From NCBI GenBank assembly GCA_013180625.2, contig SNVD02001278.1, positions 1-64,000 on the forward strand: a DNA stretch of 64,000 nt. The letters are read 5' to 3'. The notes beneath the pieces are model-generated. The model saw nothing but the letters and a program-made list of their open reading frames with translations, was not told the origin of the DNA and did no database searches. The stretch comes from Boswellia sacra. Its lineage: Eukaryota; Streptophyta; Magnoliopsida; Sapindales; Burseraceae. Of this stretch, positions 9,707 to 21,330 are shown one piece after another. Numbering within the stretch: the stretch's first letter is position 1; each line of letters starts with the position of its first letter. A program made the position numbers and the translations under genes.

Positions 9707-11131
9707 AAACTTTCTTTTGTCTTGAGCATTCCAATGAAGTGGGCATTTTTCCTGTTGTAAGGAAATTTACAATTTTAGCAAACCAAGGTATAACAGCAAC
9801 AGAAAATAAAAATTCATCAGGAAAAAAGTCATTGATAGGTGAAGTTTCAATTAATGTCTCTGTCGTTAGTCTTGAAAGATGATCTGCAACGACATTTTCG
9901 GCTCCTTTCTTATGCTTTATTGTGATGTTGAATTCTTGGAGCAATAAGATCCACCGTATCAATCTAGGTTTTGCATATTGTTTAGTCATTAAATATCTCA
10001 CAGCTGCATGGTCAGTGTAAACAATCATGGGAGAACCAATTAAATAAATACAAATACTACTGCAAGTAGTTCTTTTTCAGTTGTTGTGTAATTCATTTGC
10101 GCATCATTTAAAGTCCTACTTGCATAGTATATCACATAAGGCTTACCTTCTTTTCTTTGTCCTAAGACAACACCAACGGCATAGTCACTTGCATCACACA
10201 TTAATTCAAAAGGCAAGGACCAATCAGGAGATTGCATAATTGGAGTAGTTGTTAAAAGTCTAATTAATTTATCAAAGGCATTTTGACATTCTTGAGTCCA
10301 TTCAAAAGAAGTGTCTTTTATTAAGAGGTTACAAAGAAGTTTAGATATAACACTGAAATTTCTTATGGACCTCCTATAAAATCCGGCATGCCCTAAGAAT
10401 GAACAAACCTCTTTAACTGTTTTTGGTGGAGGCAAATGGGAAATTAATTCCACTTTTGCTTTATCCACTTCAATTCCCTTAGAAGACACCACATGACGTA
10501 AGACAATTCCCGAAGTGACCATATAATGACATTTTTCCCAATTCAAAATAAGACCTTTTTCCTCACACCTTTTTAGGACTTTTTCTAAGTTTTCAAGACA
10601 ATTATCAAAAGAGTTTCCAAAGACAGTTAAATAATCCATGAAAACTTCTAAACAATGCTAAACCATGTCACTAAAAATGCTTAGCATGCATCTTTGAAAA
10701 GTAGCTGGAGCATTACAAAGTCCAAAAGGCATTCTTTTAAATGCAAAAGTACCAAAGGGGCACGTGAATGTGGTCTTTTCTTGGTCTCCAAGTGCAATGG
10801 GAATTTGATAGTAGCCTGCATATCCATCAAGAAAGCAGTAGTAGGAGTGCCCTGCTACTCTTTCTAGAATTTGGTTAAGGAATAGTAAGGGAAAGTGGTC
10901 TTTTCTAGTGATAGCATTTAATTTTCTATAATCAATGCACATACTCCAACTAGATGAGACTCGAGTTGGCAATGATTCCCCCTTTTCATTTTTAACTACT
11001 GTAATGCCAGATTTCTTAGGTACTACTTGTGTAGGGCTTACCCACTTGCTATTAGAAATAGGGTAGATAATTTCCACATCAAATAGTTTAAGAACTTCAG
11101 CCCTAATAACCTCTTTCATATGTGGATTCAA
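9675..11131 (-). pseudogene. Athila-1 reverse transcriptase and RNase H (broken)
   Basis: RT (10658-11131) shows VVPKKSG, WSMCIDYRKLNAITRKDHFPL and MPFGLCNAPATFQRCM. The catalytic YxDD-equivalent, FMDD in Athila-2, reads MDYLTVFG here (10040-10639): the second aspartate codon GAT has become TAT, which would abolish polymerisation. RNase H blocks follow ([21 protein letters not shown], then [10 protein letters not shown] and VVADHLSRL at 9675-10028). Stops near 10657 and 10029-10040 break the frame. Confidence 0.9.
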
Positions 11132-12424
11132 TCTTCTTTGAGGTTGTTGGGATGTTTTGGCATTTTCCTCTAAATGTATTCTATGTGTGCAAATTAAAGG
11201 GTTAATGCCTTTTATGTCTTATAAAGTCTATCCGATTGCATTTTTATGTCTTTTAAGCACTTCTATCAACTTACCTTGTTGCTCGCTTGTGAGGGATGAA
11301 GAAATTACCACCAGATATGTCTGATTCTCCCCAAGATATGCATATTTTAGTCCTTCAGGTAAGGGCTTCAATTCTAACTTGGGAGCTTCCTCTTCCTTGC
11401 TTTCATTCATTTGCCCCAATTCTTCAAATCTTGGTTTTGAGCCTTTTTCCATTACTTGTGCACAATCTAGTGAAGAACACATATCAGAAAGATTAGGTTC
11501 TAGTTCCATACTTGATTCTAATGAATTCACTAAATAAGTTTCCAAAGGGTCAGAAGAACTCCCTTTTTGGATATGATCTTCCACAATAGTTTCGATCATA
11601 TTGGTCTCCTCAATTTCATCTTCTTCTTCATGTGGTTGTTTGCACATATTAAAAACATTAAGTTCCAATGTCATGTTCCCAAATGATAGCTTCATGACTC
11701 CAATCCTGCAATTAATCAAAGCATTAGAGGTAGCTAGAAATGGACGCCCTAAAATGACAAGAATTGAATTACATACTTCCACTGGTTGTGTGTCCAAGAC
11801 GATAAAATCCACTGGATAAATGAATTTATCGACTTGAACTAACACATCTTTTACTATTCCTCTTGGTACTTTGATTGATCTATCAGCAAGCAAAAGAGTC
11901 ACAGAAGTCGGTTTTAACTCACCTAGATTGAGTTTCTAAAAAATCGAATATGGAAGCAAATTCACACTAGCACCAAGATCAAGTAAAGCTTGTTCAATTT
12001 TATGGTCTCTAATAACACATGAAATTGTAGGACAACCTGGATCCTTATATTTCACTGTATTATTGTTTTGAAGAATAGCACTTACTTGCTCGGCTAGAAA
12101 GATCTTCTTTTTCACATTTAATTTCCTTTTCACATTGCATAAGTCTTTCAAAAATTTTGTATAAGAAGGTACCTGTTTGATCACATCAAGCAAGGGAATG
12201 TTAACCTTTACCTGTTTAAAAATTTCAAAGATTTGAGAATTGTGAGTTGGCTTCTTTTGTGTAGCTAATGCTTGAGGAAATGAAGGCACAGATGAGGATT
12301 TGGTTTCTTCTTCGCTAGGTGTTGGTTTGACAACCTCTTCCTGCCTTTTAGAGATTGATTCTTCTTTTTTCTCACAAGGGTTAGGAATGTGTTTTTCAAC
12401 AACCTTACCATTGCGAAGGGTCAT
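11132..12424 (-). pseudogene. Athila-1 protease region and gag-pol linker (broken)
   Basis: The segment starts with MTLRNGKVVEKHIPNP, a conserved Athila landmark, and a charged Ser/Glu-rich linker. The aspartic protease follows with ALLDLGASVNLLPYS; DLG stands where DTG/DSG is usual. A stop immediately after LLPYSIF (about 11936) divides the domain. The second part (11228-11902) has ILGRPFLATSNALI, typical of the protease flap and C-terminal strand, and a Glu-rich linker to RT. Stops near 11225 also separate it from RT. Confidence 0.85.
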
Positions 12425-12654
12425 GACTAATTTGGCTTGGTCAAAATAATGGTTACTTGAACTCTCTGCATTTGAGTTAGATTGATCTTTGGGGTTTTGT
12501 AATGTTTAAGAAGGAAATTTCCCTTTCTCTTGGATGCTAAATGTAGATGCAAATTTTGCAAGAGTGTCTGACAAATTTGCTAATGTTTGAGCAGTTTGAC
12601 TATTGAAAGTCTCTTGCTTTATAATGAATGAATGCAATGTTTCTTCAAGGTCAT

Positions 12655-13546
12655 TCATAAGAATAGGAGCATATGCATGATCATGAGAATTTTGAAAATT
12701 TTGTCACGTTTGAAAAGGGACTTGTAAAGATTGTGCATGATTGTCATTTTTCCAACTAAAATTTGGATGATTTCTCCAACTGGGATTGTAGGTTGTGAGT
12801 ATGGATTGTGATTTGGCCTTTTGAAAGTGTTCAAGGCATTGGCTTGCTCATGGAGATATTCCCTAAAGGCAGGCAAAGTTGGACAATCATCAGTAGAATG
12901 GTCATTGTCATTACAAATGTTACAAATATTTTCTTGAATTGAATTCAATTGACCACTCTTTTTCATCTCTAAAGCCTCGACTTTTCTAGCTAGGGATGCA
13001 TATTTGGCTTGAAGGTCATGGTCTTCCCTAAGGTTGTAAATGTCTCTATTGGATGTCGAGGATGGGGCCTTGCTTGGTACCTCATAGGTGCCAGCAGTGT
13101 CCCAATTTTGTGCCTTTTCTGTCAAGGAATCTAGGTAGTCAATTGCTTCCTCAGGGTCTTTATCTCCAAATTCTCCATTACACATTAATTTCACTAGTTG
13201 CCTATCTTGAGGTGTTAACCTTTCATAGAAGTGTGCAACTATTCTCCAGGTTTCAAAACCATGGTTAGGATAGGTGTTAAGTAGTTCCTTATACATATCC
13301 TAACATTGGTAAAGGGTTTCCCCTTGTTTTTGAGAGAAATTGGAAATTTGTCTTTTAAGAGAATTTATTCTATGGGTAGGAAAAAATTTATTCAAAAATT
13401 GTTGTTTCATCTCATCCCATGAACTGATGGAATTCGACCTCAAATTTTGTAGCCATATTCTAGCTTTATCTTTTAAGAAAAAAGGAAAAAGCTTTAATCT
13501 AATGGTGTTTATGCTACAATTTAGGTCAGTGTAGGAGTTACATACC
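12655..13546 (-). pseudogene. Athila-1 gag, main part (broken, cut by CACTA-1)
   Basis: The capsid-like segment reads ETLYQCW...YKELLNTYPNHGFETW in two frames with a stop near 13297; then FYERLTPQDRQLVKLMCNGEFG and a glutamate-rich region. A CCHC knuckle (CNICNDNDHSTDDC, at about 12880-12930) follows. The frame ends in a frameshift near 12660. The 5' end continues on the far side of CACTA-1 at 25374-25614. Confidence 0.85.
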
Positions 13547-13549
13547 TTT

Positions 13550-14070
13550 CACTACAAGAAAAATGGGCTATGGCAACGCGCATTTCGTGTTGCTAAAGCG
13601 TTTTCGCAATGCGCAGACGCATGTTGCCGTTCTTGTTGCTGCGAAAAGTACTTCACTTTTAGCAACGCGCGTATGCATGTTGCGAAAAGTGATTTTGCAT
13701 GTTGCAAAAAATCTTTTGGCAACGCACATTGCGTGTTGCTAAAAGACGGAGTCAGCAACACACAATGCGTGTTGTTGTAGACATCAATTGCAACGTGCAT
13801 TGCGCGTTGCTGAAAGACAAAGAGTAATAGAGTTTCAGCAACATGCAATGCGTGTTGCCATAGACATCAATGGCAACGCGCAATGCGTGTTGTCGTAGAC
13901 ATCAATGGCAACGCGCAATGCGTGTTGCTATAGACCTCAATGGCAACGCATATTGCACGTTGCAAAAAAGATCCAAAATAATATAGTTTCAGCAACATGC
14001 AATGTGTGTTGCTATAGATTTAAGCATGTGAGTTTTAGCAACATGCGCATGTTGCCATTTGTTTGATATA
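13550..14070. repeat. Left subterminal repeats of CACTA-1
   Basis: About fifteen degenerate copies of a motif like GCAACGCGCATTGCGTGTTGC in both orientations, often spaced by TATAGACATCAATG. Such arrays serve as transposase binding regions in En/Spm elements. Open frames here are repeat artefacts. Confidence 0.8.
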
Positions 14071-14303
14071 GAAATATATTGTATTTATAATTAAATACCC
14101 TTTTTATTAATACGTAATACCTGCTCATTTTTAATTATACAAATTGGTATATAAATAATCACAGAATACATAATATATAATAAATGTAGAAATTTGTATT
14201 ATGTTAATATTATCACAAATATTATGAAAAATACGGGTACTTGTAATTAATATGTAATACAATCCTAAATGACTTAAGGAAAATGAAATAAAGTAAAACA
14301 TAC

Positions 14304-14690
14304 TTAAGCACAAATTCGTACATAAGCAGCAAAATCATCATCTTCTTTTAGCATCTTGATTGATGAACTTTCCTTAAAAGTGCCAACATAAAAGGCAATC
14401 CCCACCTAAAAATAAGGATAATAAAAATGCAGTTAACATCCTTAGAACATATTGTAAAAATTAAATAATATAAGCTTCCAAATACAAACTTATAGAAATT
14501 TAGTCAATGAGAAAGTATTACCTTTATGATATCAACTTGATGCAACATTTTTGCCAGGCAATAGCACTTCCTACGGCCTGATCGATGTTTTGAGCTTCGT
14601 CAGTTGATCTATACAGTTCAACATCATTCCTAATAGCATGAGTAACCCAAACTTTCCAACAGTCCCTTCCTAAAGGCTTGTGATGGTATT
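14304..14690 (-). pseudogene. CACTA-1 plant transposase (Transposase_24-like) exons, remnant
   Basis: Two exons can be read. The first (about 14522-14690) encodes GRDCWKVWVTHAIRNDVELY followed by STDEAQNIDQAVGSAIAWQK, and ends at a GT donor (14520-14521). The second (14304-14405) has an AG acceptor, encodes VGIAFYVGTFKESSSIKM and further residues, and ends in TAA. The wording recalls the Ptta/En/Spm plant transposase family (Transposase_24). One A seems to be missing after AWQK, shifting the frame near 14543. Upstream exons are not recognisable, so the gene is probably a remnant. Confidence 0.65.
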
Positions 14691-15806
14691 ATTAAACTTG
14701 CAAATAGGCCTCAAAGATTGAACTTAATTATAACCCAAGGAAAACTTCAAAATTATGCACTTGATCAAGAATTTTATCTCAAAGATTGGTTTCACTCCAC
14801 TTCAATTCCTCAAGTGCGTGTGTGTAGAGCCATTCTCACCTAATCACTTTTAACCCGGATGAGTTTTTTCATATTTAATAGTGAATATGTGCACATTGTC
14901 CTTAATGTTTAAGCAAGTGGAAGATAAGTATAGATTTTTTTTTCTTTTTTTTCTTAAACACAATATATCTCACTTTTATTGTTCATGACATAACCCAACT
15001 CCTTTAACTTCTCAAAACCATAACAAGGAAAAATGGTTAAAAAGGCTCAAAAGCATTACTAGGGACCAAATTCAATCAAGGTAGGTTATGAAATCTCAAA
15101 CGGTCCAAAGATGGCCTAAATCATTTTTCTAATGTTGCACAGTCTAGGACTTCGTCTCGACTGATCATCAAACAAGTTATAGAATTCATTGAAATATGGA
15201 GAAATACTTAAATTGCATAAACCTTCTCTAATTAAATAAATAACCCAGTGATAATGGCCCAATGCTCAATGCTATGCAAGGAATCAAAGGCAAAGCAAAA
15301 ACCAATTAATATTTCAAGCACATAGATCTATGCATCATTTATCATTTTTCAAGAGTTATTCTCAATTCAATCATTGCCTTATCATCGGCCCACAAAATGA
15401 AAAAAAAAACGAAGTACGTGACGTTGTTAGACTTGAGTCAAGATTGTATATTTCAACAATCCTTAGGACCAGTAGCAACTAAGGTCTGCCATTCTAAAGT
15501 CTTTCCACAATTTTTTTTTTGAATCAGACCTGATAGAAACAAAAAACACATAACAACTCTAAATTACATAAAATTAAACTTACTCATAAAGTAACAAAGT
15601 CCAACAGTCAGTAAACAAAAACAAGTTAGTTAGAATGAGTCTATAAAGTTTATAAGTTAGCCTCCTTATTCAGCCATTATGGATTGAAAAGATCCATAAT
15701 GCGTTTCAAGAGGACTTGAACTTAAAACAAACAAAATCAACAAACAATAACAACACAAAGATAGCAGTAATAATCAAATCAAACAAAACAAGAAAAATAA
15801 ATTTCA
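14691..15806 (-). other. Non-coding segment inside CACTA-1, like an Athila 3' region
   Basis: No gene. Phrases such as ACATTGTCCTTAATGTTTAA (14895-14915) and ATGCGTTTCAAGAGGACTTG (about 15698-15718) resemble the Athila-2 3' region (47850-47870 and 47710-47730). It lies 3' of the CRP gene in the same relative position, so this stretch is probably a fragment of a related retroelement inside CACTA-1. No LOG sequence is found between these phrases and CRP. Confidence 0.5.
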
Positions 15807-16361
15807 TCAATTTTTGAGGATTTGCTTCCCATCCAATTTTCTTATAAAGTGACAAATAGGGTCTTTTTTTGTCATATTTTCTAGACTATAATGCTGCAGT
15901 TCATCACGAAATTGTGTCCATAGATTAAGCAATTCACGTTGAACAAGTCCACAAGAATGTGATTCAAGAGTTAATAAAATATTATCTAGAGACTCATTAT
16001 TCAGACCATTCTTAATGAACAAAAGTTTATCTTCTCTATTCCTGGACACAAAACCTAATGATCTACAATTTTGGTTACAATTCCATCTAGCACATTTATA
16101 ACATACTTGTAACCTCTTTGCTCTTCGCCTCTTGGCGTAGTAGCTCTTTCCTAGACCAGGCATGTATTTAGTGAGATTAATATCAGGCTCACCAGACAAT
16201 CTTACCTTGGCTTCGATAAGCCACCGGATATCCGCAGGCATTTTTAGGAGCATCAACGTCCAGAGTCTAGTCATCCGTATTTTATAAATTTTGAACACAG
16301 CATTTTGAGGAAGTGAAGGGAAATATTTACGAAGGTTTGAAAGAAATATATCAACATCCAT
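15807..16361 (-). CDS. CRP: viral nucleic-acid-binding-protein-like gene within CACTA-1 (intact frame)
   Basis: An uninterrupted frame of about 184 codons from the ATG at 16359-16361 (MDVDIFLSNL), the start supported by alignment with Athila-2; an in-frame upstream ATG at 16418 would add 19 residues. The N-terminal third is hydrophobic/helical; then GLGKSYYAKRRRAKR, a cysteine finger (CYKCARWNCNQNC), FIKNGL and a C-terminal helical region. The positions broken in both Athila copies (the TGG and CGA codons) are normal here. Family resemblance is to the cysteine-rich RNA-virus proteins described for 7830-8377. It is on the minus strand, like the transposase exons. Whether it is transcribed is unknown. 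Confidence 0.65.
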   Translation of the reverse strand: MDVDIFLSNLRKYFPSLPQNAVFKIYKIRMTRLWTLMLLKMPADIRWLIEAKVRLSGEPDINLTKYMPGLGKSYYAKRRRAKRLQVCYKCARWNCNQNCRSLGFVSRNREDKLLFIKNGLNNESLDNILLTLESHSCGLVQRELLNLWTQFRDELQHYSLENMTKKDPICHFIRKLDGKQILKN

Positions 16362-16842
16362 TGAAGAGGAGAAAAGGAAAGATATTACCGATAATGCGTT
16401 TGAGTCCAAGATATGCACGCTTCAAACCTTCAGGCAATAGGGATGACTACAATATCAAATACAATCAATGAGCTCTTATTAATGTGTGTGTGTATGTATA
16501 CACTAATACTAATTAGATCATAAACTCCTTAAATTTAACATTAAACAATATGATGAATTCCATATTAATTTGCTACCTCAATTTATTTTCTTTAAATATT
16601 TTTAAAAAATTAAATTAATTCATGAAACAAAAGCTTAGAATAATCAAACACTTATATAAATAAATATTTTTAAAAATGAATAATGATCAAAATTCATTTC
16701 TATCACTTTTACAAAATTCATAAATCAACATGCAATAAAAGTGGTATAGTTAGAAAGAACTTGGAACAAGCTTTATTTGAGGTATAGATTGTAAGGAAAA
16801 AAAATAAATATGCATCATAAACTCCATTAAGAAGGCAATATT
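16362..16842. other. Unassigned AT-rich segment of CACTA-1
   Basis: No gene or clear signal. The phrase CATAAACTCCATTAAGAAGGCAA at its right edge recurs beyond the gypsy insertion (22814-22838 and about 22957-22980), so it is an imperfect local repeat of the CACTA-1 interior. Confidence 0.5.
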
Positions 16843-17642
16843 TGATACCGGGCTGCTGGATTATAATAGATCAGGATAGGATCTTCAAGTTGATTATCAA
16901 CTCAACCAATGGCTGGAACAAATAAAATGGAACCTAACAAACACTCTTTGAAAGGGATAACAAGCTCACCACCAAAGTAAACACCAATGGGATACAGATA
17001 ATTCACCACCCAAGGATGTAAACCAAGGATACAGGGCTTAAACTAACTCACCACTCTATGGAATCCACCAAGAGATACAGAGTTAAGGAGAAATCAGTAT
17101 AAACACTGAAATTTCACTCAAATTCGAATTCAAAACTTCACCCTTGAACACACAACTTTGGGACTTTAAATAACTTGGAACAACCCTCCAAGCATAGGTA
17201 AAAGACAATAATTAGATGTGTTCAACAATTACGGCTCAACTAATACATTGACAACTCAATTATTGACTAAGACTCATAAGTAAACACATTAGGTAATAAA
17301 AGCACAACCAACTAAGCTAGAAATTCAAATTCCAACCAACTAAGCAAAAATTCAAATTCTAGAGTGGACTTTAATGCAGCATTCATCATGAACCAGCTGT
17401 GAAGAGATAGTCATAGATTCCTGCAGAACAACTCCAAATGACACATTGACAAATGTGTTAGAAAGCTGACTTCAAGATCTTTTATAGCCACAAATCTTGA
17501 CATTTAATTCTCTGCACAGCAATACCAGTTCTTTTACGAAATTATCCCTCATTCTGGTTCATGTGCACTCCTGACCATTGTAACAATTTGCACCCTTTGA
17601 TGATCTATCATGAATCCCATGGATTGCAACACTCCTGTGTCA
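16843..17642 (-). repeat. 3' LTR of the gypsy element in CACTA-1
   Basis: Plus-strand ends are TGATACCGGG and CTGTGTCA; 800 bp. It contains the last codons of the integrase frame, which runs across the LTR edge to 17549. Confidence 0.9.
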
Positions 17643-18768
17643 AGCTCCTCTGGTTGAGAAAGACTCGACCTCGAGTCTTGATTGTTGTTTTCACCAAGAT
17701 AAGGACTAAGGTCAGAGATATTAAATGTGTTAGAAACACCATAATGCTCAGGTAGCTCAATTTTGTAAGCATTCTCTCCAATGCGTTGTAAAACTTTGAA
17801 TGGTCCATCAGCTCTAGGCTTCAACTTGGCATATTTGCCTGGAGGAAACCTTTCTTTTCTAAGGTGTATCCACACTAGATCTCCTTCTTTGAACTCAGCA
17901 TACTTCCGATATTTGTTTGCTGCAGCTTTATATTTCTCATTTTGCTTCAAAATCTTCTCTCGAACTTGTTCATGTAGTTTCTTGATGTTCTTAGCTCTCT
18001 CCTCTGCATCACTGCTAAATTGAGTTTTGGAAGGAATAGGAGCTAAATCCAAAGGACTTATTGGATTCTTGCCATAAACAACCTCAAAAGGACTATGACC
18101 AGTGGTTTGACTTGATGATCTATTGTAAGCAAACTCAACTTGAGGTAAAACAAGATCCCATTGCCGTAAATTCTTACCAACATAACTCCTCAGAAGATTT
18201 CCCAAGCTTCTGTTGATAACTTCAGTTTGTCCATCTGTTTGAGGATGATGAGATGAACTAAAGTTAAGTGTAGTCCCCAGCTTTCTCCAAAGCGTACGCC
18301 AAAAATGAGATAAGAACTTTGGGTTATGATATGAGACTATGGCCTTAGGAATGCCATGCAATTTCACAATCTCCTTGAAGTACAAATCGGCCACGTGAGT
18401 CGCATCATTTGTCTTGTTACAGGGGACAAAATGAGCCATTTTAGAAAATCGGTCAACCACCACCATGATTGAATCTTTGTTTCGCTGTGTTCTAGGCAAT
18501 CCCACCACAAAATCCAAGCTAACATCTTCCCATGGATCATTAGGAACAGGTAATGGAGTGTACAAACCAGTGTTCTGCCCATGACTTTTTCCACGTGACA
18601 AATTGTACACCTCTTCACGTGCTTCATCACATCCCTTTCCATCTTCGGCCAATAGAAGTTTTCCTTCACAATAGCAATAGTTTTGTCTCTCCCAAAATGA
18701 CCGCTAATGCCACTGCCATGTGCTTCATTAATGATTAATTCTCTCAAGGAACATTGAGGAATACACAA
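17549..18768 (-). pseudogene. Integrase of the gypsy element (frameshifted)
   Basis: The zinc-binding region (HGSGISGHFGRDKT...CTICHVEK) is in one frame (18364-18768); near 18600 the reading moves to another frame that holds the rest (17549-18652). That frame has DFVVGLPRTQ, HHPQTDGQTEVINR with the catalytic glutamate, FEVVYGKNP, and the C-terminal SNTFNISDLSPY. In the second catalytic block the usual SDRD-like sequence reads VSYHNPKF, so an essential aspartate is lost. No chromodomain follows; the tail enters the LTR. Confidence 0.9.
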
Positions 18769-21306
18769 TTAGTTTGCCTTGAGTAGATAACCATCCTGCA
18801 AAACAAATTGGTTAGATGAAAACTCATTACAGTTACTCCATATTTTGCCGAAATCTGGATCATCCTTGTAAAGCTCTTTTAAAACCTCAAACCCAAGAAC
18901 ATTCACTTGCATAGAGGTCAGCAAAGAATGTCTTCGGCTTAAGGCATCAGCCACCACATTTTGAACTCCAGATTTATGCTTGATGGTAAAGTTGAAAGCT
19001 TGAAGAAACTCTACCCATCTAGCATGTCGAACATTAAGCTTCTGTTGGCTGTTGATGAACTTCAAAGCTTCATGGTCAGAATATAGAACAAACAGTTTTG
19101 GCAAGAGATACTGACTCCAATGCTTCAACGCTCGACAAATAGCATACAACTCTTTGTCATAAGTTGAGTACTTTTTGCGAGATGCATTCAATTTTTCACT
19201 AAAGAAAGCAATTGGTCTGCGTTCTTGGCTAATAACAGCACCAATACCAATATTGGAAGCATCACATTCAACTTCAAAAACCTTGTTGAAATCTGGAAAT
19301 GATAAGATAGGAGCTTCTGTCATCTTCTTTTTAATCAGCTCAAAGCTTCTTTGTGCATCTTTCGTCCAAGTAAAACCATTACCTTTTAAGCATTCAGTGA
19401 TTGGAGCCATTATAGTACTAAATCCTCCGATAAATCGACGATAAAATGAAGCTAACCCTTGAAAACTTCGAATGTTGTGGACTGATGTAGGAATCGGCCA
19501 ATTCTGAATTGCTTCAATCTTGCTAGGGTCCATCTGAATTCCATCTTTTGAAACCACATACCCCAAGAAAATGAGGCTTTTGGTGAAGAACTCACACTTC
19601 TTCAAGTTGGCATAAAGCTTTTCACTTCTCAAGGTGTGAAAAACTTGCTGAAGATGATCCAAGTGATGCTCCTTATCTTTGCTGTACACAAGTATATCAT
19701 CAAAATCTACAACAACAAACTTGCCAATGAATGGTTTAAAGACATGGTTCATCAACCGCATAAATGTACTTGGTGCATTAGATAGGCCAAATGGCATCAC
19801 CATCCATTCATAAAGGCTATTCTTTGTTTTAAATGCAGTCTTCCATTCATCACCAGGTCTCATACGAATTTGATGATAGCCACTTCGAAGATCAATTTTT
19901 GAGAAGACAGTAGCACCGTGAAGTTGATCAAGAAGGTCGTCAAGCCTCAGAATAGGAAATCTGTAATTAATTGTGATCTTGTTAACAGCCCTACTATCAA
20001 TGCACATTCTCCAAGAGCCATCCTTTTTAGGCACCAAAAGAGCTGGGACAGCACAAGGACTCATGCTTTCCCTCACTAACCCTTTAGTGATAAGCTCATC
20101 AACCTGCCGTTGTAATTCTTCGTGTTCTGTGGGACTCATTCGATAGGCTGATTTATTTGGTAACACAGCACCTGGAACAAGATCAATGCAATGCTGTATG
20201 TCTCTCATTGGAGGAAGGCCTGGTAGTATCTCATCTGGTACAACATCATGGTATTCTTCAAGAAGATACTTCATCTCCAAAGGCGGTTTGTTACTAACTT
20301 CATTTTCTTCTAACAACAAGAACACATAAATTTCACTTCCCCTCTCCAACTCTCTTCTACATTCTGTTTGGGTAAGCAAAGCATTTCCCTCCCCTTTAGT
20401 AGGTTTAGGAACACCTTCTAACTTTGAAGGACCCAAAATAACTTTGATCCCATCTTTAAAGAATGTATAAGTATTCCTATAGCCATCATGCATTACTCTC
20501 CTATCATACTGCCATGGTCTACCAAGAAGTAAATGACAAGCATCCATAGGAACGACATCACACCATATTTCATCTTTATACTTTTTCCCAATAGAAAATG
20601 AAACAAGGCAGCGTTTGTTTACCTGGATCTCGTTATCTTTCCGTAGCCATGAAATCTTGTAAGGTTGAGGATGCTTCTCTGTTTGAAGGCCAAGTTTATC
20701 AATCATCTCCGTAGACACCACATTTTCAAAGTTGCCACCATCAATAATAACATTGCACACCTTACCATGAGAAGTACATCTGGTATGGAAGATATTTTTA
20801 CGAAGCCAATCATCTTCTCGTCCTTGGGCAATATTCAAACTCCTTTGAATAATAAAGAGATAATCACCTTGATCTGCATAAGTGACTTCCTCTTCATCAG
20901 CAAATTCTGGATTACTGAAATTGATCAGGGCATCTGTCTCTATCTCTTCATCACTTTCTTCCTCTACTAGTGTTACAATTTTACGATTAGGACACTCGGA
21001 AGCAATATGTCCATAGCCTTGGCATTTGAAACAGCGACGGGAAGTAGCATTTGAAGAGCTTTGGGCTTGTTTGGAACTATTACCTTGCTCATTCTTTGAA
21101 AAAGCTTTTGGCTTTGTTTTCAGACCTGTTTTAGGCTTAGGATAAGGACTACTGCCACGATTGGGAGTGCCATCGCCATTAGCAAAACGAGAGTTGCGAA
21201 CGTGTGCCTCTTTAAGCTGTTTCTCCACTCTAAGAGCAAGCCTACACACATTATTGTAGGACCAGTAGGGTTGCAATTGGACCATATTGCAGATTTCAGA
21301 TCTCAA
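18769..21306 (-). pseudogene. Gag zinc knuckle, protease, RT and RNase H of the gypsy element
   Basis: One 845-codon frame contains CCHC knuckle [14 protein letters not shown] (near residue 92), protease region ([13 protein letters not shown]), RT ([28 protein letters not shown]) and RNase H ([23 protein letters not shown]). The polymerase motif reads [11 protein letters not shown]: both aspartates of the DD pair are kept but the tyrosine of YxDD has become aspartate, so activity is doubtful. Stops at each end (about 21328 towards gag, and after LLKAN at 18769 towards integrase) look like nonsense changes in a once continuous polyprotein. Confidence 0.92.
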
Positions 21307-21330
21307 TCCCCTAAGAAAACGTGCTATGGT

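Noticed and set aside
13552..13848. Minus-strand ORF with MHV-A repeats near the CACTA-1 end
   Set aside because: It is produced by the subterminal repeats; no protein resemblance.
15807..16418. CRP as an ordinary plant zinc-finger gene
   Set aside because: Two of three copies lie inside retroelements in a fixed position and the motif order fits the viral family better; I keep moderate confidence because no search could be run.
17549..17642. Chromodomain at the end of the gypsy integrase
   Set aside because: The C-terminal residues reading into the LTR show no chromodomain pattern.
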